Source of the DNA: Flavisolibacter sp.
Lineage (GTDB): Bacteria > Bacteroidota > Bacteroidia > Chitinophagales > Chitinophagaceae
Length of the DNA: 10,487 bases
Assembly: GCA_013695175.1 (NCBI GenBank)
Contig: JACDAZ010000089.1
Location: forward strand, 1-10,487
Direction of reading: 5' to 3'
Part shown: piece after piece, positions 1 through 6,939 of the stretch
How positions within the stretch are numbered: position 1 is the first letter of the stretch
Layout: each line of letters opens with the position of its first letter
Notes under the pieces: generated by a model
Databases searched by the model: none
The model's input: only the letters and a program-made list of their open reading frames with translations
Told to the model about the DNA's origin: nothing
Made by a program: the position numbers and the translations under genes

Positions 1-357
1 AACTTCAACATCAGTTGCCCCCAATTCACCAGTTTCATTTATTTTGCTGTTATGGTATGAACTATTATTTACCAGAGTTTCTTCAACAGGTGTTTCTTCT
101 GTAAAACTTAAATCAGTTTCAAATTCATCGCGGTGCACCAAATAATCAAAAGCTACGGGGTCATGATAATATAAAATAGCTTTTTGATATTGGCTGTTAT
201 ATTCTTCGCTACCCTTTTTCAATTTCTTGAGTAACAAAATTTGAGCAGCGGTGAAGTAAGGATTTTGTTTTGTAATGGCTACCAGTTCCTCTACTGTAAA
301 ATCAGTCAATGATTTATTAAAAATCTGTTGGGAAAGAATACTGAAACGATCATCCAT
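1..357 (-). CDS. Hypothetical protein, C-terminus cut by window edge
   Basis: An open frame runs from ATG at 357 leftward to base 1 without a stop, giving 119 codons of an incomplete protein that begins MDDRFSILSQQIFNKSLTDF. The start lies 17 bases after the lptE stop on the same strand, so it is probably the next gene of the miaB-regulator-lptE operon. The first 70 residues look like a soluble, helical, lysine- and glutamine-containing segment (around LVAITKQNPYFTAAQILLLK). Residues from about 80 are acidic and Asn/Ser/Thr-rich and look disordered. There is no signal peptide, membrane segment or catalytic motif. I recall a poorly characterised protein at this position beside lptE in Bacteroidota, but cannot name a family. 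The reading frame is well supported; the function is unknown. Confidence 0.8.
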   Translation of the reverse strand, partial: MDDRFSILSQQIFNKSLTDFTVEELVAITKQNPYFTAAQILLLKKLKKGSEEYNSQYQKAILYYHDPVAFDYLVHRDEFETDLSFTEETPVEETLVNNSSYHNSKINETGELGATDVEV

Positions 358-374
358 AAGGCAAATTAAGAAAC

Positions 375-905
375 TTACCAATTCGAAAACAGGCGATTAA
401 AAATATCATCGGTAAGTGTTCTCACCATTTCATCCAGCAACCTGCCTTCAGCTGCCTGCAAAGAAGAGTTTGCATTAAATTCAAAACTCCGGGTTATTAA
501 AAATTCTTCTTTGTCGTTTGAGAGTGTTTTATTTAATACAATATTTACTGATACAGTAAGCCTGTTCATTACCGATTCTTTATTGGAGATACCTGATGTG
601 GAAACAGAATAATCAGTAATAGACCCATCCAAAACCCAATGGGCATTTTCATTATTTGTTGAGGTAAGCTTTGTTTGATTAATGATTTTTTGTTTAACCC
701 TGTCCGTTAAGCTGGCGCTTAATTGGGGATTAACATAAGGAGCCCTGTTTTCAATAAAATTAATTCGAATAGAACGGATGCTATCCGGAATGGAAACATC
801 ATTAAACCTGTACACACCACAACCTGCATTAAAAAATGCAAATGAGATAGTAACAACTAAAACAAAAGCTGTTATTTTTTTTATACCGGGTATAAGGGGT
901 AACAT
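375..905 (-). CDS. lptE: LptE-like LPS assembly lipoprotein
   Basis: This is probably the outer-membrane lipoprotein that plugs the LptD barrel and helps deliver lipopolysaccharide to the cell surface. From ATG at 905 the protein has 176 residues: Lys-Lys at 9-10, a hydrophobic stretch to about 25, then FFNAGC with the lipidated Cys at 29. The -3 position is Asn, so the lipobox is loose. After it come GVYRFND and then IRINFIENRAP, which resemble the GYxF start and the first strands of Bacteroidota LptE. The rest has the alternating pattern of a small alpha/beta domain (DGSITDYSVS, then RSFEFNANSS). An in-frame TTG at 935 would add 10 residues. ATG 905 is preferred because it puts the charged residues directly before the signal core, but the TTG is not excluded. 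The gene lies downstream of the sigma-54 activator in a tight minus-strand series. The family call rests on pattern and context; no search was possible. Confidence 0.85.
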   Translation of the reverse strand: MLPLIPGIKKITAFVLVVTISFAFFNAGCGVYRFNDVSIPDSIRSIRINFIENRAPYVNPQLSASLTDRVKQKIINQTKLTSTNNENAHWVLDGSITDYSVSTSGISNKESVMNRLTVSVNIVLNKTLSNDKEEFLITRSFEFNANSSLQAAEGRLLDEMVRTLTDDIFNRLFSNW

Positions 906-954
906 AATTAGGTTTCTAAGTCTTTTATTCTGCAATCAACTTCTTTTTTATTAA

Positions 955-2196
955 TTATTCGTCAATGTCGTATTCTTTTAACTTTCTGTATAAAGTACGT
1001 TCACTGATGCCAAGGTCCAGTGAAGCATCTTTACGTTTTCCCCTGTGTTTTTTAAGTGCTTTTATAATAAGTTCTTTTTCCTTATCCATAATGTTTAAAC
1101 TTTCATCAACCTCCTCGTGTTCCTGTATCTGATTGTGCATTATTACTGGTTGCGATTGCTGTGTATGATGAGGAACCATTACAGGCTTGTGCGATTGTTC
1201 ACTGTAAGGTTGTAATTCCTTCAGCTCATTTATTAATGAAGGATTTTGTTGAACTAAAGAAGGGTTTTGTAATACATCAAGAAACATTCTTTTTAGTTCT
1301 GTAACATCCCTTTTCATATCAAAAAATAACTTGTACAAAATCTCTCTTTCATTACTGAATTCATGTCCATTTGCGCCGTGGGCATGGGCCAAAACAGGTA
1401 ATTGGTTTGGATTATTTACTTCAGGTAAAAATCTTGAAAGTTCAGTGGCAGTTATTTGTTTATCGATTGCCAGAACTGAAATTTGTTCAGCAATATTCTT
1501 CAATTCTCTGACATTGCCACGCCATGGATAATTAACAAAAGTCTGCGTAGCTGAGGCATCTAATTGTACGGGTGTGGTTTTATATCTTTCAGCAAAATCA
1601 ACAACAAATTTTCTAAAGAGGAGAGGAATATCTTCTTTCCTGTCTCTTAATGAAGGAACACGAATGGGAACTGTATTTAGCCTATAATATAAATCTTCCC
1701 TGAACTTACCTTGTTGTACATGTTGCAAAAGATCTTTATTAGAAGCTGCTATTACTCTTACATCTGTTTTTTGAACTTTTGATGAACCTACACGAATAAA
1801 TTCTCCTGATTCTAACACACGCAATAAACGGGCTTGCGTACCTAAAGGCATTTCCACTATTTCATCTAAAAATATAGTACCACCATTTACTGTTTCAAAG
1901 TAACCTTTCCTGCTGTCTACAGCTCCTGTAAACGAACCTTTTTCGTGACCAAACAATTCAGAATCTATAGTTCCTTCTGGTATGGCACCACAGTTCACGG
2001 CAATGAATGGATTATGTTTTCTGGCGGAAAGTGAATGTATAATATGAGAAAAAGCTTCTTTACCTACGCCACTTTCTCCCGAAATAAGTACTGTAAGATC
2101 TGTATTGGCTACCTGTGCAGCCACCTGCAGTGCATAATTTAATGAAGGAGAATTACCAATAATGCCAAACCTGTTTTTTATATTTTGAAGCTCCAT
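955..2196 (-). CDS. Sigma-54-dependent activator without receiver domain
   Basis: This is a 413-residue bacterial enhancer-binding protein, an AAA+ ATPase that remodels RNA polymerase carrying sigma-54. Seen in order: Walker A GESGVGKE (40-47), GSFTGA sigma-54 contact loop (87-92, a variant of GAFTGA), Walker B GTIFLDEI (107-114), sensor I region VRVIAASNKDL, arginine fingers in FREDLYYRL (165-173), and sensor II WRGNVREL (225-232). A linker of about 120 residues follows, rich in Gln and His at 330-360, then a Fis-type helix-turn-helix at about 373-408 (KKHRGKRKDASLDLGISERT region). The AAA+ domain begins almost at the N-terminus, so no receiver, GAF or PAS domain is present; activity must be controlled by level, by a partner, or not at all. 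The ATG at 2196 lies 4 bases after the miaB stop, implying co-transcription. Target promoters cannot be read from the window. Confidence 0.95.
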   Translation of the reverse strand: MELQNIKNRFGIIGNSPSLNYALQVAAQVANTDLTVLISGESGVGKEAFSHIIHSLSARKHNPFIAVNCGAIPEGTIDSELFGHEKGSFTGAVDSRKGYFETVNGGTIFLDEIVEMPLGTQARLLRVLESGEFIRVGSSKVQKTDVRVIAASNKDLLQHVQQGKFREDLYYRLNTVPIRVPSLRDRKEDIPLLFRKFVVDFAERYKTTPVQLDASATQTFVNYPWRGNVRELKNIAEQISVLAIDKQITATELSRFLPEVNNPNQLPVLAHAHGANGHEFSNEREILYKLFFDMKRDVTELKRMFLDVLQNPSLVQQNPSLINELKELQPYSEQSHKPVMVPHHTQQSQPVIMHNQIQEHEEVDESLNIMDKEKELIIKALKKHRGKRKDASLDLGISERTLYRKLKEYDIDE

Positions 2197-2200
2197 TTTT

Positions 2201-3622
2201 TTATTTTACTAATTCGCCTAATAAAGTTGCCTGTGTACACCCATTTACATAAACCAATACGTATTCTCCTGGCTTTAGATCATAGTGCATTTTTTCAAAA
2301 ACAATCACTTTGTTTTGGCTGGTTCTTCCCATCCATGCCGTTTTACTTTTCTTTGAATCACCTTCAATCAAAACCTTAAACGTTTTACCTATGTCTCTAA
2401 GATTACTCTGATGAGAAAGTTTACTTTGCACATCAACAATTTCCTGTAATCTTCGTTTTTTTATGCCTTCAGGAATATCATCTGTATACCTTCTGTGTGC
2501 TAAAGTTCCCGGGCGTTCGCTATAAAAAAACATATAGCTCATATCGTACTGTGCATATTGCAACATGCTGATGGTTTCCTTATGATCGTCTTCAGTTTCA
2601 GTACAAAAACCTGTTATAACGTCTGAACTGATACCACATTCGGGAAGAAGTTCTTTTATACGATCTACTTTAGCCATATACCATTCGCGGGTATAACTAC
2701 GGTTCATTAATTGTAAAACTCGTGTTGAACCGCTTTGTAAAGGAAGATGAATGTATTTACAGATATTTTCATATTTACTCATGGTAAATAACACTTCATC
2801 TGTTATGTCTTTGGGGTGTGAAGTTGAAAATCGTACGCGAAGATCAGGAGCAATTAAAGCTACTTTTTCGAGCAGTTTTGCAAAAGTTACAGGGGCTTCG
2901 TCTGCTTCAGGAACATAATAATAACTGTCCACATTCTGACCTAAAAGGGTTACTTCTTTATAACCTGCTTCATAAAGGTCTTTGCACTCCCTGATGATAC
3001 TTTCAGCATCACGGCTGCGTTCCCGCCCACGGGTAAATGGCACCACACAAAATGAGCACATGTTGTTGCAACCCCGCATGATACTTACAAAAGCTGTTAT
3101 GCCGTTGCTGTTTAAACGTACAGGAGAAATATCTGCATAAGTTTCATCGCGGCTTAAAAGAACATTCACCGCTTTTTGTCCGCCATCGGCTTCTGAAATC
3201 AATTGCGGCAAGGTTCTATACGCGTCGGGACCAATCACCAGGTCAACCAGCTTTTCTTCTTCCAGCAGTTTGGCTTTTAAGCGTTCTGCCATGCATCCTA
3301 ACACACCTACAAGAGTCCCCGGTCTTCTTTTTTTAAGTTTTTTAAATTCAGTGAGACGTTTACGAACGGTTTGTTCAGCTTTTTCCCTGATAGAACAAGT
3401 GTTTAAAAAGATGAGGTCTGCTTCTTCCACATTGCGTGTAGCACCAAAACCTTCTTCATTTAATATGGATGCAACAATTTCGCTATCGCTGAAATTCATC
3501 TGGCAGCCATAGCTTTCTATATAAAACCTGCGTTTAAACTGGTTGGGGTCAAGATCAAATGGTGCAAATGCTTCACCTTGTCTTGCTTCGTTATGAACTT
3601 TGGTTGTGGCTAAATCAAACAT
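2201..3622 (-). CDS. miaB: MiaB, tRNA 2-methylthio-N6-isopentenyladenosine synthase
   Basis: This radical-SAM methylthiotransferase adds a methylthio group to i6A37 in tRNAs reading UNN codons. From ATG 3622 the protein has 473 residues, the usual family size. The N-terminal UPF0004 domain opens with [18 protein letters not shown]; its three cluster-binding cysteines are about C40, C76 ([11 protein letters not shown]) and C110 ([10 protein letters not shown]). The radical-SAM CxxxCxxC is C185, C189 and C192 in [20 protein letters not shown]. The C-terminal TRAM domain, about 410-472, should bind tRNA. QNVDSY and STSHP are also typical of MiaB rather than MtaB or RimO. An in-frame TTG at 3643 would extend the protein, but it lies inside a TATCTTTG -7 box, so ATG 3622 is chosen. 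It is the first gene of the operon with the sigma-54 activator and lptE. Confidence 0.97.
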   Translation of the reverse strand: MFDLATTKVHNEARQGEAFAPFDLDPNQFKRRFYIESYGCQMNFSDSEIVASILNEEGFGATRNVEEADLIFLNTCSIREKAEQTVRKRLTEFKKLKKRRPGTLVGVLGCMAERLKAKLLEEEKLVDLVIGPDAYRTLPQLISEADGGQKAVNVLLSRDETYADISPVRLNSNGITAFVSIMRGCNNMCSFCVVPFTRGRERSRDAESIIRECKDLYEAGYKEVTLLGQNVDSYYYVPEADEAPVTFAKLLEKVALIAPDLRVRFSTSHPKDITDEVLFTMSKYENICKYIHLPLQSGSTRVLQLMNRSYTREWYMAKVDRIKELLPECGISSDVITGFCTETEDDHKETISMLQYAQYDMSYMFFYSERPGTLAHRRYTDDIPEGIKKRRLQEIVDVQSKLSHQSNLRDIGKTFKVLIEGDSKKSKTAWMGRTSQNKVIVFEKMHYDLKPGEYVLVYVNGCTQATLLGELVK

Positions 3623-3640
3623 AATTGCACAAATAGAGCG

Positions 3641-3648
3641 CAAAGATA
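3641..3648 (-). promoter_or_regulatory. Bacteroidota -7 box for miaB operon
   Basis: The minus strand reads TATCTTTG, matching the TAnnTTTG consensus. It ends 18 bases before the miaB ATG at 3622, which leaves a leader of roughly a dozen bases. I see no convincing -33 TTTG at the expected distance. The preceding gene stops at 3707 on the same strand, and the gap of about 60 bases holds no hairpin. Confidence 0.55.
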
Positions 3649-3706
3649 AAGACTATGAAACTGTGAAGTGACAGTATGGCAGATTTTAAGAAGATTTTTG
3701 TGCTAC

Positions 3707-4216
3707 TTACCTGGCTATAGCCTGGAGCTTAGGTGCTAACCATGAATCTTTTACAGGAATGATCCAATTATTTTCAAGTTCTTTTTTTGTTTGAACCAGG
3801 TTATTAAAATACAGTGTATCCGAAGTTAAAAAACCATTTTCTGCTGCATATTTTACCTGGGATAGCGGTAAAACCTGAATTTTATCTTTAACTAAAAAAG
3901 CAAGATTGGTGCGGTTAAATAAATCTACTTTATAATTTTCCCCAATGCTTTTAATAAACCGAACGGAAGAATCTGTACTGCAACCACTAACAGAAACTGA
4001 ATCATCAGCCATTAATAAAATAAACTGACCAAAAAACAAAGTTCCAAAAGCTTTTACCCTATCTCCATGAGATTGCCATTCATTACAAAAATCATTGATT
4101 TTGGTCTCCAGTTCCAACGCTTCGCCTAAACTAAACAAACGGCTGCTTTGATAGATCCACACTTTACTCTGAGGTGAAAAATCTTCCGGAAGCAAATCTT
4201 TATACTCTAAATTCAT
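3707..4216 (-). CDS. Conserved Bacteroidota protein (often misnamed 'ABC transporter ATPase')
   Basis: This 169-residue soluble protein has no signal peptide or membrane helix. It matches from memory a Bacteroidota family whose database entries often carry the name 'ABC transporter ATPase'. Recognisable landmarks are SKVWIYQSSR near 17-26, a central GCSTDSS at 78-84, VRFIKSIGENY following it, FNRTN near 100-104, and YFNNLV at 136-141. No Walker A, ABC signature or Walker B motif is present, so the common name is unsupported. The conserved Gly-Cys-Ser and Asp make a catalytic or metal role conceivable, but nothing shows it. The gene lies 35 bases downstream of the CCG Fe-S protein on the same strand and also has its own -7 box, TACCTTTG, ending only 4 bases before the ATG. 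A functional link to the Fe-S protein is inference from neighbourhood only. Confidence 0.85.
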   Translation of the reverse strand: MNLEYKDLLPEDFSPQSKVWIYQSSRLFSLGEALELETKINDFCNEWQSHGDRVKAFGTLFFGQFILLMADDSVSVSGCSTDSSVRFIKSIGENYKVDLFNRTNLAFLVKDKIQVLPLSQVKYAAENGFLTSDTLYFNNLVQTKKELENNWIIPVKDSWLAPKLQAIAR

Positions 4217-4220
4217 TTTA

Positions 4221-4228
4221 CAAAGGTA
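4221..4228 (-). promoter_or_regulatory. -7 box directly before the 169-aa protein gene
   Basis: The minus strand reads TACCTTTG, then TAAA, then the ATG at 4216. If used, transcription would begin at or beside the start codon, giving a leaderless message. No clear -33 element is seen. It could also be chance in this AT-rich gap. Confidence 0.45.
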
Positions 4229-4251
4229 AAAAGGGAGTTCTAAAACTTTAA

Positions 4252-5037
4252 TTAAACATCATTCATTGACGCAGCAATCAGTTCGGCTATATCATAAACC
4301 TTTACTTCAGCTTCTTTTTCTACAGCTTTTACACCATCAGTAAGCATAGTATTACAAAACGGGCATGCCGCAGCCACAATCTCAGAACCTGTTTCAATAG
4401 CTTCTTCGGTTCTTTCAAAATTCACTCTTTTATTTCCGGGCTCTTCTTCTTTAAACATTTGAGCACCACCGGCACCGCAGCACAGTCCTTTTTTACCACA
4501 GCGCTTCATTTCCACCAGTTCTGCATCAAGGGCTTCCAAAACTTTACGGGGAGCTTCATATATCCCATTTCCACGTCCTAAATAACAACTATCGTGATAG
4601 GTTATTTTTTTGCCTTTAAATGCATGTGCATCTGTAAGTTTTATTTTACCATCATCAATAAGTGATTGTAAGAAAGTCGTATGATGAATGATATCGTAAC
4701 TGCCACCCAATTGAGGGTATTCATTTTTAAAAATATTAAAGCAATGCGGGCAGGTGGTTACGATCTTTTTAATACCATAATTATTCAGCAACTGAATGTT
4801 TTGATAAGCCATCATCTGGAATAAAAACTCATTGCCTGCACGACGTGCCGGATCGCCTGTACACATTTCTTCTTTTCCAAGAATAGCATATGAAATACCA
4901 ACCTTATGTAAAATAGTAGCAAATGCTTTTGTAATTTTTTGAGCTCTTTGATCAAAACTTCCTGCACAACCCACCCAAAATAAAATTTCAGGTGTTTCGC
5001 CACTTGCTAAAAAATCAGCCATTGATTTTACCTGCAT
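4252..5037 (-). CDS. Fe-S oxidoreductase subunit with two CCG motifs (HdrB-like)
   Basis: From ATG 5037 the protein has 261 residues. It consists of two cysteine-rich (CCG) repeats as in HdrB, the HdrD C-terminus, GlpC and LutA. Repeat one: C24, C59 (EEMCTGDPARR) and CPHC at 96-99. Repeat two: C151 (HDSCYLGR), C186-C187 in LCCGAGG, and CPFC at 225-228. Spacings (34 and 36, then 34 and 37 residues) fit the CX31-38CCX33-37CXXC pattern, except that repeat one has a single Cys at its centre. Such domains hold a non-cubane 4Fe-4S cluster for two-electron redox chemistry. No membrane segment is visible. The likely partner is the membrane ferredoxin-like subunit at 6936-8267. A TTG at 5061 would add 8 lysine-rich residues, but it lies inside a TATTTTTG box, so ATG 5037 is preferred. 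The physiological substrate is not evident. Confidence 0.9.
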   Translation of the reverse strand: MQVKSMADFLASGETPEILFWVGCAGSFDQRAQKITKAFATILHKVGISYAILGKEEMCTGDPARRAGNEFLFQMMAYQNIQLLNNYGIKKIVTTCPHCFNIFKNEYPQLGGSYDIIHHTTFLQSLIDDGKIKLTDAHAFKGKKITYHDSCYLGRGNGIYEAPRKVLEALDAELVEMKRCGKKGLCCGAGGAQMFKEEEPGNKRVNFERTEEAIETGSEIVAAACPFCNTMLTDGVKAVEKEAEVKVYDIAELIAASMNDV

Positions 5038-5058
5038 GTATAATTTTTTCTTCTTGCT

Positions 5059-5066
5059 CAAAAATA
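5059..5066 (-). promoter_or_regulatory. -7 box for the CCG Fe-S protein
   Basis: The minus strand reads TATTTTTG, a full TAnnTTTG match, ending 21 bases before ATG 5037. The leader is A-rich (AGCAAGAAGAAAAAA), which suits Bacteroidota translation initiation. It forms a divergent pair with the box at 5114-5121. Confidence 0.55.
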
Positions 5067-5079
5067 AGCTTGAAACAAC

Positions 5080-5089
5080 AATAGCTATT
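5080..5089. promoter_or_regulatory. Palindrome between divergent promoters, possible operator
   Basis: AATAGCTATT is a perfect 10-base palindrome lying between the two divergent -7 boxes (5059-5066 and 5114-5121), roughly in the -33 region of the minus-strand promoter. A second small inverted repeat, AGCA-4-TGCT at 5103-5114, abuts the plus-strand box. Binding by a regulator is speculative, since short AT-rich palindromes arise easily by chance. Confidence 0.2.
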
Positions 5090-5113
5090 AACTATTTAGA
5101 AAAGCATATCTGC

Positions 5114-5121
5114 TATTTTTG
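5114..5121 (+). promoter_or_regulatory. -7 box for the ATP-grasp/LysE pair
   Basis: TATTTTTG matches TAnnTTTG and is followed by 9 bases and the ATG at 5131, so the leader would be only a few bases long. A TTTA at 5095-5098 is a possible weak -33 element. Confidence 0.55.
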
Positions 5122-5130
5122 CAGCCCATT

Positions 5131-6186
5131 ATGAACTGGAGATCTACCTGGGAAAGAATAACTCACTGGGAACTGTGGCATTATTTTGTAAAATATTATT
5201 TTATTGCTCCCTTTTGGTTATGGTATTGTTTGCGTTCAGGATCACTTTGGTTTTTCAGTTCATCAAATCCCACTCTTACTTTTGGAGGATTTGAAGGCGA
5301 AGGAAAAAAAGAAATGTATGATCAATTGCCGGCAGGTACATTCCCTGTTACCATTTACATCAGTCCCGGACAAGACTTTGATTCTGTAAAAAAAGCTCTG
5401 GCTGATAAAAATTTAAATTATCCATTAGTGGTAAAACCGGATGCAGGAAGCAAAGGTTTATTATTTCGAAAAATTGATAATGAAGCAGAACTAATAAGCT
5501 ATCATCAAAAAATGCCTGTGGAGTACCTGGCACAGCAACTAATTAAATATCCTTATGAATTAAGCGTGTTTTACTACAGATTTCCCAACCGGCAAAAAGG
5601 TGTGATAACAGGTTTAATAGAAAAAGATCTATTGCACGTAAAAGGAAACGGTAAAGATAATTTACTGGAATTAATACAAATGCATCCAACTGCGAAATAC
5701 CGGGTTGATGAATTAAAACTTAAGCATGAAAATTCTTTTAATGTTATCATTCCAAAATGTGAACGTTTTATTCTTACTTATGCTGCTAATTTGAGCAGGG
5801 GCGCCAGGTTTACTCACCTCGAACATCTGATAGATGAAGATCTTTTAAAAGTTTTTGACGATTTAAGTCTTTATACAAGTTTTTATTATGGCAGGTATGA
5901 TTTAAAATGTTTATCACTTAATGATTTAAAAGGAGGTAAAAACTTTTCCATTTTAGAATTTAACGGTAGTGGTGCAGAGCCCAATCATATTTATCATCAA
6001 GGGTATAGCTTGCTACAAGCATACAAGGTTATCATTTTTCATTGGAAAATCTTGTATCAAATTTCAAAATACAACCACCGTCATGGTTATCCATATTGGT
6101 CATTTAGCAGAGGAAATAAATTTTTAAAAGAAGCCAAAAAACATTTACGTGTTTTGGAAAAATTCGAAAAAGAAATTCTGGTTTAA
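5131..6186 (+). CDS. ATP-grasp ligase-like protein
   Basis: This 351-residue protein has an ATP-grasp arrangement resembling D-alanine-D-alanine ligase and related carboxylate-amine ligases. The candidate ATP-binding Lys is K102 in LVVKPDAGSKG (99-109). EYLAQQLI (131-138) fits the adenine-contact strand. GRYDLKC (254-260) and ILEFNGSGAEPNHIY (274-288) supply the late Asp and the Glu-x-Asn that bind Mg-ATP. Residues 16-43 are strongly aromatic and hydrophobic (WHYFVKYYFIAPFWLWYCLRS), suggesting a membrane-attached N-terminus, which is unusual for a soluble ligase. The start is ATG 5131; a TTG at 5119 falls inside the -7 box. A LysE-type exporter follows 42 bases downstream on the same strand, so the pair may make and export a small molecule. 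The substrate is unknown and the reaction is inferred from fold motifs. Automatic names such as 'D-alanine-D-alanine ligase' would overstate the evidence. Confidence 0.82.
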   Translation: MNWRSTWERITHWELWHYFVKYYFIAPFWLWYCLRSGSLWFFSSSNPTLTFGGFEGEGKKEMYDQLPAGTFPVTIYISPGQDFDSVKKALADKNLNYPLVVKPDAGSKGLLFRKIDNEAELISYHQKMPVEYLAQQLIKYPYELSVFYYRFPNRQKGVITGLIEKDLLHVKGNGKDNLLELIQMHPTAKYRVDELKLKHENSFNVIIPKCERFILTYAANLSRGARFTHLEHLIDEDLLKVFDDLSLYTSFYYGRYDLKCLSLNDLKGGKNFSILEFNGSGAEPNHIYHQGYSLLQAYKVIIFHWKILYQISKYNHRHGYPYWSFSRGNKFLKEAKKHLRVLEKFEKEILV

Positions 6187-6228
6187 TAACATCAAAGAAA
6201 ATTATTTTTAATTTTTATAAATGATTGA

Positions 6229-6939
6229 ATGAGTCAGCTGGTAAGAGTTTTTTTTACAGGGATGTTCATTTCTTTTTTAGGGACACTGCCATTGGGTACT
6301 TTGAACATAGCTGCCATGCAAATTTCTATTACTGACGGAATAATGCCAGCTCTTTTATTTTGTTTGGGTGTATTGCTTGCTGAAATTGTTTATGTGCGTA
6401 TATCACTTGTTGCCATGGATTGGGTAAGGAAGCAGAAAACGCTTTTCAAAATTTTGGAATGGGTTACAGTAATAATAATTCTTGCCTTAGCTGTATCCAG
6501 TTTTTATGCTGCCACTCATCCTAAAGTTGATAAAAACATAATTTTAAGTAGTACACTTCCAAAGTTTTGGCTTGGTTTAATTATGAGCGCATTGAATCCT
6601 GTACAAATTCCTTTTTGGTTTGGCTGGAGTGCTGTTTTATTTTCAAAAAAAATCCTTCTTCCAAAAAGTAGTAACTACAATATTTATATTTTAGGAATAG
6701 GTTTGGGTACTTTATTGGGAAATTGTGTTTTTATTTTTGGTGGTAAATTAATTGGTGATCAACTTAGCAATAACCAGCACATATTAAACTGGATCATCGG
6801 CGGTATTTTTAGTATAACTGCTTTGATACAGTTAATAAAAATTGCCAGGCATAAAGGAGTTGAACATAAAATTGATCATCCAAAAGAACATACAAAACAA
6901 TTTGAACAGCAGGTGGAGGATATAGGTAAATATAATTAA
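6229..6939 (+). CDS. LysE-family exporter
   Basis: This 236-residue membrane protein is of the LysE/RhtB amino-acid exporter type. Hydrophobic segments lie at about 6-31, 38-60, 76-96, 112-137, 152-176 and 185-205, giving roughly six helices. Family landmarks are the Pro-Gly pair in the first helix (GTLPLGTLNIAAM, 18-30) and SALNPVQIPFWFGW (120-133), matching the NP motif of the family. The last 30 residues are hydrophilic and His/Lys/Glu-rich, probably a cytoplasmic tail. The family exports amino acids or similar compounds by proton exchange; the substrate here is not known. It follows the ATP-grasp gene after 42 bases and is probably co-transcribed. A three-codon ORF (ATG ATT GAA TGA, 6221-6232) ends over this gene's ATG. 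The stop codon shares TTAA at 6936-6939 with the convergent Fe-S gene. Confidence 0.88.
   Translation: MSQLVRVFFTGMFISFLGTLPLGTLNIAAMQISITDGIMPALLFCLGVLLAEIVYVRISLVAMDWVRKQKTLFKILEWVTVIIILALAVSSFYAATHPKVDKNIILSSTLPKFWLGLIMSALNPVQIPFWFGWSAVLFSKKILLPKSSNYNIYILGIGLGTLLGNCVFIFGGKLIGDQLSNNQHILNWIIGGIFSITALIQLIKIARHKGVEHKIDHPKEHTKQFEQQVEDIGKYN

Noticed and set aside
1130..1210. Gln/His-coding low-complexity stretch as a possible repeat or frameshift
   Set aside because: The frame stays open through the linker into a good Fis helix-turn-helix, so it is a normal flexible linker.
3270..3512. 80-codon plus-strand open frame
   Set aside because: It lies wholly inside miaB on the opposite strand, over the conserved Cys-containing region, and its translation shows no domain.
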